From Enoplosus armatus (Eukaryota > Chordata > Actinopteri > Centrarchiformes > Enoplosidae), in contig NC_092193.1 of NCBI RefSeq assembly GCF_043641665.1, positions 6,744,501 through 6,808,500 on the forward strand: 64,000 bases of DNA. Direction: 5' to 3'. Under the pieces are notes generated by a model that saw nothing but the letters and a program-made list of their open reading frames with translations, ran no database searches and was not told where the DNA came from. This document shows positions 55,085-64,000 of the stretch, in pieces; within the stretch, counting starts at the first letter, position 1, and every line of letters begins with the position of its first letter. Position numbers and translations under genes: made by a program.

Positions 55085-58000
55085 TCTGTACCTCAGGCAT
55101 CCTAGAGTGTGACAAGCCCTACTTAGCCCTGAATCTTATACCCAGACTCTAATATGAGGCTAAAATACCCCTATGTGAAACAGGCGCCCAGCACAACTTT
55201 GAAATAATTGAGACAAACTCATTCAGTCGCGGCTCATTTAATATAATGAGCAAAGTGAGCTGTTCAATTTGCATACTGATAAGATGCCTCCATCAGGATA
55301 CATAGCCCCCTCTCATAGATATTCACTGTGGATATTACATTTAATCAGAGCTCGGATTTACTTTACAAACACACCAAGAGAAGTGCAAACTAAGGCTTTC
55401 AATTAGGCCATTGCCAGGTCTTAATCACCTCAAAGGCAAATTGGGCAGTGGGTCAACAGCTTCCTGAGTCATGTTGCCAATAGAAGTGCCTACAGGGTTT
55501 AACACAGATCAAAAAGATTGGAAACACAAAGCACATTTGGTCTTTGGAAATTTGTTCCCGAAAAGAAATCCTGTCTATTTCAGCAGCATTTATATTTCAT
55601 GTGTTGGCTTTGGGATCTCATGTGATGACCCCTTTCAGCCGTCGCCCTTGTGCTTTCTTTATTGATCCCTGTTATTGCTGTGGAAGTCCCCTGCTGCTTT
55701 TGTTTGCGCCCTTACATTCTCTCCCCATTCCAGCAGATTCCAATTGCACAGGTGCTCTGCCTGGCTGTTTGTATTGCACATGGTGGTATAGCTGAGACCA
55801 AAACAGTGAGGGCAGCGGCGCTGGCTGGTCTAAATCATATGTTTGTGCAGTGGCTCCGAGCACTGCTGGAGGAATTGGACCAGCGACGCAGCCCACGGCC
55901 TGGTTCCAGAGCCCACAGGCCTGTGGAGCAAGACTTTCTGAAAGGGAGCAGATGGTGACATGAATAGTGCAGCAGGTCCCGTCCACCCCCGCCCATTGCC
56001 TTTGCGTGCAGCACATTACCTCAACAAACGCTTCTCATTATTGATGTGCTGGAATGGCCCCATCATCACTAGATTTTGCAGAGTGGCAGACTCATCAAGA
56101 TCATTACGGCAGCTCTGACATACTTTCTATACTGTAATTCAGGGTCTGGGACTTCTTCAAGAGGAGGGAAACTTCTTGGAGACCACTATAAATATAGTGG
56201 ATTTGCCTGACTCTGCTTATGTAGTAGTGGTGTGGAAGATGGTAGATGAAGTTATATATTGCTTACCTGACAAATTGTAGGTGTAATTTCTCATTAGGGC
56301 CTCATTTTAAATCACATTTTCAGTCCATATTATTTTCATCTTTGTGAGCAATTCAAAAACACCTTTTTGACCTAATTCCCTATCTGTCTACCAGGCGTTG
56401 CAGGAGGGGAAAGCCCACAGAAACACATTAATTATACATTGCAGCCCTGGGCGTTAAACTTGTATGGGTGGGTTTAGACAGAGCATGTCAAAATCTGTTT
56501 TGTGACCCAGCCAGCCCAGTGCTCTGCCACTGAATTCCCAGTTTAATTTATAAAAACATGAAGTCGAGCAGTTTTCCGTTAAACCCATTTGGAAACGATA
56601 AACCTGTTTCTTAAATCAATTCCAATATTTTCTGCATCAATATTTAACAGTCAACCTGATTAACAGTCAGTGTACAACAACTGTCTGTGCATCCCATCTG
56701 CCACTACTACACCACTATTTTCACCTTGTCTTAGTCATGCGAATATGTTTTTTGGAATATTTCACAACCTGTGAATATTCGCCCTTAACAGCCAGTGGAA
56801 GCGCTGGGGAAGGCAGCTAGTGCTAAATTGGTTCGTAGTACAACCAATAGCTGGAATCAAGTAACACATAACATATTTTCAGAACTTACCATGTAGTCCT
56901 ATGGTTTCGCTCACTTTTCTCCAAGCCTTCTCCTTTTTTGTTCCGTTTCTTTACAGTAAGGACGTTCAGGACGAGCTCCAGATGCCCACAGACGGCGACA
57001 ACGACAATATCAAACTCAAACAAGGCAACAATGACTTTTTTCCTCCATTTCTGATTCTCTGTAACGTCAGGAGAATCTCGACGCTGATAGGCTTTCGCGA
57101 CAAAGCTCTGCGCGCATGTTTTGTCCTCCTTTCTATGTGCAGGGTACAGCATGCGATGTCCATTGTTTACCATATTAGTTATGACTGCTGTGAACTGTAC
57201 GATTGCCGTGAAAATTGAATTTGCAAGCTTCCGTGCCAGTGTCGTTCAATATAAGGTGTTGGTAACTTGTCACTCACAATGCAACACTCCTAAAAAATGA
57301 CCAAACCATGGGCCGAAGACATGTAAAACTGAAGACACATTTCCCAGGGATATTCATGAGCTTTTCTGGATTTAAATCTGCATAGAGGAAAACAACAACA
57401 GGCTACCGGCCTCTCCAAGGTGAAACACGAGTGTTATTTTATTTATGTCCTCTCCCCAGCCCCCTCCTTCTGTGTCTCCTCTCCCTGGGGAGCCAGGCCG
57501 CTGTGCCCCAGAAAGCTGACATGCCCAGGCTGAGGGGAGTGGGAACAATGGGGGGAGATAGGCAGCTTCGTGGTCACCCAGACAGAGCCGGCACTGAACA
57601 CATGCAGCAGTTCTCCTCCGCTGCACCAACACATACTTTCCCCGTGCACTCGCTTGACCTTCAGAGACAACAAGAGGGTTTGGTGAGCGAGGACCGACTG
57701 AGGAAAGAGTCAACTTTTTGTTTGAGAGATTAAGGGAATGGCAAAAGCCGTTTTGAAGTTCATATACAGTAGTGATGATTATGGTGATTGAAATTGTCAG
57801 GAGAATAAATTCAGGTTCTTCTCCTTTGTGCTTTAAATGTGAAGGTAAATAAAGTTTGTCATTTTTAGATTAATATTATTCAATATGATGGGGTAAGTGG
57901 CAAGTCTTCTCCCATCTTTTTTTTTCTGAGAGCTGCACCGCTTTCTGCCAAAGATTGATTGGCTGAGAGCAAGATTGACATGTCAACGACAGCTGCCCGG

Positions 58001-61000
58001 CAAACTAGCCCTGTTAGGTCAATGCACCCTGACAGCTAGCTGACACCCCAATTTCCTGATGAGCCGCCTGCCGTGTGCTCTCTTTTAAGGAAAGCTTAAG
58101 ACATCTTCTCCACCACCCTCCCCATTCCACCTGCTTAATTTCTTTCCATCACTTGTCATCCAGTTATGCGGTTGTTCACTTTGTTGTGTCAGCAGATGGA
58201 AAGGGGGTTAATGACTGGGGGCTGAGAGTGCTTCGGTACACCCACGCCTCACAGTACATGTAACTTCAGAGTATGTAATGGATTAAAAGAAGAGGGATGG
58301 AGTGAGTGGTACATGTATGTGTGACTTTAAAAGGCCAAATGCAGTCTCTTCCACCTGTTTACAAGCATGTTTTCTGCATCTTCTTTCCTTCAGAATACTG
58401 TATGCTTAGAGATGGATGGATTATGTGTCGATGCAAAATTGCAAATGTATCAAAATAAATACAAAAATCTAAATGTATTTGTACTTCTAGAGGAAATACA
58501 TAAAAAACTATTTTCAAATATATAATATAAATAAGTGTATTTAAATATATTTTGAGTCACATTGACCCTATTAGAAATACTTTTTTGATATTGTTGAAAC
58601 ATATGTTATATTTTTTTTGCCTATACTTCAGTCTCACACTGTAACTACTGGTGAATATGAATATACAATATGGTATATAAAACAATATGCCTAACAATCT
58701 GTCTTCTGCCCTCACTATGCTTGTAGAAGGATAGCTACTGTACGTGGTGAGCTAAACACAGCCCACTGACATCAATTGGGAAACCGAAAACATTATTGGA
58801 AAACAAATTCAATGATAGTGGGCACAAATCAGAAAAGGATGAAATACCATAAACAAGAGTTAGAGCAAAGGTATTTAGAAAATGAATGAGATAGATGGAT
58901 TTGCTGTTAATTTGTTGTTAATAAAGAAATAATAGAGGGACTTAAAGGGTTAGGGTTAGGGTTTTCTTAGAAATAGAAAACTGCACACATTATATCAAAA
59001 CAATATGTCACATTGGCACATACAATATATTTTGAAGGGTATATATGTAAAATAAGGGTAATAAATGACTCACATGTAATGGAGCCCATACAGCAATTAA
59101 TTCAATTATTTATGACATGTTTTATGTGTAAACAAGCCATTGGCTGCTTTTCACAATAAAGTTGTTTTGTGCTATAATGCAAGTTTTCATCATAAAAACT
59201 CCCACTGCAAAATATAGTAACATCTTCGGTAAACGTATTAACCCTGGGATAACCTGATAATAGTTACTGTGTGTAGCTCTAGTGTCAGCCATATCATCCC
59301 CTTATCAGACATGATTTAATGAGTCAGCATAACAGCCTTTTCTCCACCCCCAGATCTGATTATAAACATGCCGCCCTGAACACGCAAACACTTCTGGGCC
59401 TTCCTTGTCTTCCCGGGAATGAATTCACTTCATGCTGTATAATGAGAGTCAGTATGGGGTCCATATGGTTACAGCAGGGTTGGGTAGGAGCAGAGATAGA
59501 GACAGGAAGGGGGTAATGCACGTTTTAATGAGATGTGAGTCTCTGTGGCACACCTGCACTCCAGCAATCTGTGAGGATTACTCACTAGAGCCTAGAGAGG
59601 TATAAGAGTAAAGTGCAATATAAGAGCCGTAGAGTGCCTAAAATGCAACACTGACTTCATCAACAACTATATTAAATGCATTAGCCTGGCTTATTTGGAC
59701 AAGACTCCTGATTTGCAGCACTGCTGGAATTTCCCTGTTAACAATGAGCAACACAGAAAGCTAATCAGGTATTACTTCTAATTCTTTTTAGCATGTGTTT
59801 GATGGTCATTTGGCTCTCTGTAGGTGGCCGTACAGACTGGTTATGGCCCCGAGTGGATTGTGACTCACAGCGTCTGTGACTCAGCCTATGTTATCTCTCT
59901 CTGTAGCAGCTAGTTGGGCATTTGCCCGCCACATGGCTGAGTCTGAGCGAGTCATTTCTGCCATGTGCTCGCAGCTTGGCGTAGCTGCCTTTGTAGCATC
60001 TGTGTCACACGACAATGATGTGATTGTGAGGGTGAGCCAGTGTGGATGATAGCCAGATTTCAGGTACTGTAGGAACCTACAGGGGATGCTGCACAACAGT
60101 TCAGATGAAATTTAATCTGTTCTGTAAATGTTAATGAAGTCATCTTTGTCCGATCAAAGGGCATAATTAGCACACAGCACAGCATTGTTACTCTAATTGT
60201 TTTGACCTTGACGTCTTGAAGGAAAAGGATCAAAGTTCCTCTGTGGTATGGCCAACAGTGCTCAATACAGTAACTGCATTAGCATTTATTGCCATTCAAC
60301 ACAGCTCTATGATTTCACATGGCAGCCCGACTGGACTAAATTATCGTGGTTTGACTGGGAAATAGCTGCTCAAGGTCAAACTAAGACAAACAGCATGTTA
60401 CCCTGAGCCAGAGGGGGGCCGAGTCGACTGATCTCTCACAAGAAGACCACACCAAAACCACCTGGGGCCTATTAGGGGCTACAGATTGTAGAGCCTTGTC
60501 ATGCATTCACTCTATTTATGCCTCTCAGTTGTCTTTTAAATAATGCATCTCTGTTTAAGCAGAGTCCTGCTTTTTTAAACGCAGCACCTGGCGCGCTTTG
60601 GTATTCCGCAGTTTGCTCCCTCCAGGGGCACTGATTTTTATAAGGCTTTGTGAGGGGGCTTTGGTACGGAGATGTGAGGGGAGAATATGACTGAACTGAG
60701 GGTTGCTGCATGACAATGATGTCAGTTGGAGGAATGGTTGGTTTGTATTGTGTCGTAGCTGGAAAGCACGATGCATAATGAAAGAGGAGAGAAGAGGAGA
60801 GAGAAATAAAAACACAGCAATCTAATAATCGTGATTCAATGGGGATTTCTGTCATTCAAATATAGCAAATCAACTTATTTTAACAATTTCCTCACTTTCT
60901 ATGAAAATGCAAGAACAAATAATTATTGATTTTAGCATAGCATTAATATCTTAGTGTACTTGAGAATATTTCAACCAGCAGGAGGGCATGGGCTTGTATA

Positions 61001-64000
61001 TACTTCTAGTATGTATGTGTTTCTTTATTTGGTGCATGTGCGTGATAATAATTCTTTGCACGTTCGATTCCATTTCTTGTTTGTGTGCAGTCTGAGTCGG
61101 CTATTTTTAAATTTTGAAGTTTGCTACGTGTTGCAGATGTGAGTTCAAATGTATGTAGCTAATGAGGCCTCTCAAAGGCCTATTAGAGAAAGTGCTCTGG
61201 CCACTCTGATCAGGGTGGTTAGTACTGTTTCCCCAATGGACCTCTGATTCTGACCCAGTTTGTAGGAAAAGCATAATGAGCTGAATGCTACTAGGTTTAT
61301 TCTCTCATTAGCTCTGACCTGTGCTCAATGGTATTCTGTCATCCTCTGCAATAGAATTTTACTTAAAGCTGCAGTCTGTAACTTCCGAACAGGAGAGATG
61401 AAAGATGAGAATTTGATGTTGGCGCTTCACCTGATTGTTGAAACTGGAGTTAGAGTGTCTTTATCCTCAGTAATGTGCAGCATTGGAAAGTAAGGCATTA
61501 CTCAGAAATGTGTTCTAGTAATGTGATTACTTTCTCAGTAACAAGTAGTGTAAGAGATTACAATTTTAAAAATCAGGCATTACTAATCCCAGTTGACACT
61601 TCGTTACTTCAACAGTCGGCTTTTTGCTGTCTTAACAAGCGTATGAAGGAGGGCCGATATCAAGCCACGGTAGCTTTGTCTATATTCGGTTGATAAACTT
61701 TCAGTTGCATGCGGATAGTCGCCAGGGCTAACCGAATGTTAGCTGTTAATGGTACCTTTTGTTTTGTTTTTGTTTTCACAAGCTGGCTGCTTGTTAAAAC
61801 ACAGTGTCTTGTATTTCTATGTGTATTGAATACAGAAAATGTGACGAGTGGATGCGGAGGCTTTGGAGTTGTTTAAAGGCACCTTTGATGGAATTGGGCT
61901 AGGTATCTAAGGTAAACTAACATGTGATTACGTAATGAGTAGCCAATTACATTCAAGTGTCTTGCCCAACAGCAGTAATGTGACATATTTCTGAGTAAAA
62001 CTGGATATATGGGTGGGGTATAATTACAAGAGGGATTTAAATCAGATGTGATAGGATTGCTGAAAAGAAGCTGTTGAGGACTGTATGCCTCCACACCTCC
62101 ATCACCCTTGTTGCTACGACGAGGGAGAAATAAATAAATTAGACCTCAACCATATTTTTTGAAATATTAAAGCTTTTGCTGACTGAGATTCAAACACACA
62201 CCTCTGACCAATAATATCACTCTGCTAGCTACCAGAATGATGGGCGAGGTTAGCGAGTCACTCCAAATCACATGAAATCCATGTAAAAGTCCCCAAGTTT
62301 AAGATGAGCCATGAAAAATATTATGATGTTTTATAGTAGGAGAAAAGATATTTATTTTTTTGCCATGTATTTGGCATAAAAAGATAAGTGAACAATTAAC
62401 ACTGGGACAATTAAAACTTGAAGAAATGTGTTTAACTTGAATAATTAATTGTAGTGATAGGGGCATTAACCCAACAAACCCAATAAATACTTGAGGTCTG
62501 ATGAAAGATGCTATTGAGTTGCATTATGGGAAAGCAGTAGCTTGTAGCTTGACCGATACTACAGTAGGGATTAAAAGTCAAGAAGTCAATGCCTCATCTG
62601 TACTGACTTCTGTTCTTTTTTATTCCTGTGCTAAATTGCTGGAGTACCTCTTTATTCACAGTAAATGCCCTCTTTCCTACAGTTTCACCACACTTCTCCA
62701 TACAAATTGATATAATGTCAATATATGAATTCAAAAACATCATAACAGTGTATTGGAAAGTTTACAGGTGATACGTCATTAAATTTTATTTGCTGGAAGG
62801 TGCTTGTTTGATGTCATGATGTGCACCACTAATCAGTAATTCCTATTTGACATTGGAGCAAACAGTGGGGAGTTAATCATTAAAATTCCAAAAGATCTGA
62901 AAACTTTCATTTCATGATACTCTGATTCCAAGAATCAAAAGGAAACTTCCACACTTTTCCCTCCCAGTGATTCCCACAGCATTGCTATGATTGGCTATCA
63001 AACGCATGTCTTCTCAATCACAGAAGGCTGCACAGTGTGAGGGCGTCTAACTCTGCAGTGGAACAAAAGTCTTGAGGAGGGCCTCGGATGGAACTGGAGG
63101 CAATTAAACAGGTTTTACAGTCATTTCATTTCACACTGCTGGAAACTGAGGAACTTTTTTCACTCAGACTTCAGACTAATGACAGACTGCAAACTGATGG
63201 GTCAACGGGATAAGTTCAACAACAAATATGGACAAGGTACCCTGCAGGGCTCGTGGCTGGTGGAAACACAACGCTTGTTGTCTAAACTCAGATTTTTACT
63301 GTCAAAACTTATTTTATGTTGTTTTGGATGTTTTGCTCAAGGCACTTGGTACATGGCATGTATTATAGGATGGACAGTTGGGCACACATCAACTGGGATT
63401 TGGCAGGGACCAAAGTTTTGCAAAACCCCCCAGTCCCTTCTTTACTTTGTGAAGTTTTCCCTAAACTCAACACCAGCAGAGGTCACCAGAAGCAAAAGTC
63501 TTTACACAGAGGGAATTATAGTTAATACAACAACTACAATGAAGAATGTGTTAACTTGTTAACTAATTCTACCTTAAAACAAGATTAAAAACATACATAA
63601 TCACAAGATTTGTAAGCTTTTGGAGAAAGTTATAGAGAAAGAAAAGGCAGAAACATGTACATGCACACAATGAGAGCAGGAGAATGTGTGCGCACGCATC
63701 TTCACTATGAGGAGATTACATGTCTTAGCTGGAAAAGCCACTTTGAAACCGGCTCAGTATAGAAGTAAACATCAATAATAGAGGTATTAAGAATTTTAAT
63801 CAAGGACTTATTTAACATGCTAATTGATGGTGACAAAAGCAAAGGACCAAATGATTCAATACTCGATGACAATTCTGCATCCTTTATTAGTAGTATAATT
63901 TAACGCAGTTCCCTACAGATTCACTCCTGGTATTCTGAGGAGGTAGTATCGCTGATTTTCAAGGCACCTCTGTCTGACAAATGTTTAGCATATTCAACAT
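55084..64000. other. Intergenic flank, no gene recognised
   Basis: No coding exon recognised. Positions 55200-55480 and 60105-60300 look like unique, non-repetitive regulatory-type sequence. A/T-rich repeats lie around 58430-58680. Positions 61364-61480 open like the family D repeat at 29745. The open frames on either strand near 55471-56016, 56886-57218 and 57372-57733 have no recognisable domains. Confidence 0.4.
58947..58963 (+). repeat. Short interstitial telomere-like repeat
   Basis: Nearly three copies of the vertebrate telomere unit GGGTTA in a row. It is too short to imply a fusion point. Confidence 0.7.

Noticed and set aside
58947..58963. Telomere-like repeat as evidence of a chromosome fusion
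   Set aside because: Fewer than three units. Such short runs are common in fish genomes.
61063..61074. GTTCGATTCC, resembling a tRNA T-arm (B box)
   Set aside because: There is no matching A box at the right distance upstream and no cloverleaf can be drawn.

Overview
This window reads as a vertebrate nuclear chromosome segment, most likely from a teleost fish. The genes are split by GT-AG introns, and most of the sequence is AT-rich intron or intergenic DNA. Microsatellites are frequent, and there are short dispersed repeats rich in GCTAGC/GCTAAC-type words that I associate with spiny-rayed fish genomes. I see no bacterial operons, CRISPR array or rRNA. The species cannot be named from the sequence.

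Only two protein-coding genes can be supported. (1) Positions 1-22072, minus strand: the 5' end of a fibrillar collagen gene, col11a1 (collagen alpha-1(XI)). Five coding exons were reconstructed with consistent splice phases (22072-21958, 15703-15539, 12775-12562, 11321-11159, 1534-1406). They give 262 codons: signal peptide, laminin-G/thrombospondin-N-terminal-like (TSPN) domain and the start of the acidic variable region. The collagen triple helix and C-propeptide lie beyond the left edge. (2) Positions 45641-50125, plus strand: a complete pancreatic-type alpha-amylase gene in nine exons encoding 512 residues, with all catalytic, chloride, calcium and disulfide residues intact. A TATA box lies at 45581 and an AATAAA signal at 50146.

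Layout: 1-1405 is col11a1 intron 5 and 1535-21957 holds introns 4 to 1, with at least four copies of one terminal-inverted-repeat element, two of them bracketing exon 4. The span 22073-45580 lies between the divergently transcribed genes and is crowded with old repeats (two short families, a LINE scrap, a hAT-like end) but holds no gene I can recognise. The span 50152-64000 is a gene-free flank with a few stretches that look like candidate conserved non-coding elements.

The two genes do not form a pathway: collagen XI is a cartilage matrix protein and amylase is a digestive enzyme. Their adjacency matches the vertebrate synteny COL11A1 - RNPC3 - AMY, but I could not find rnpc3 between them. 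I found no convincing undescribed biological system. The observations worth a second look concern genome architecture, repeats and the amylase promoter.
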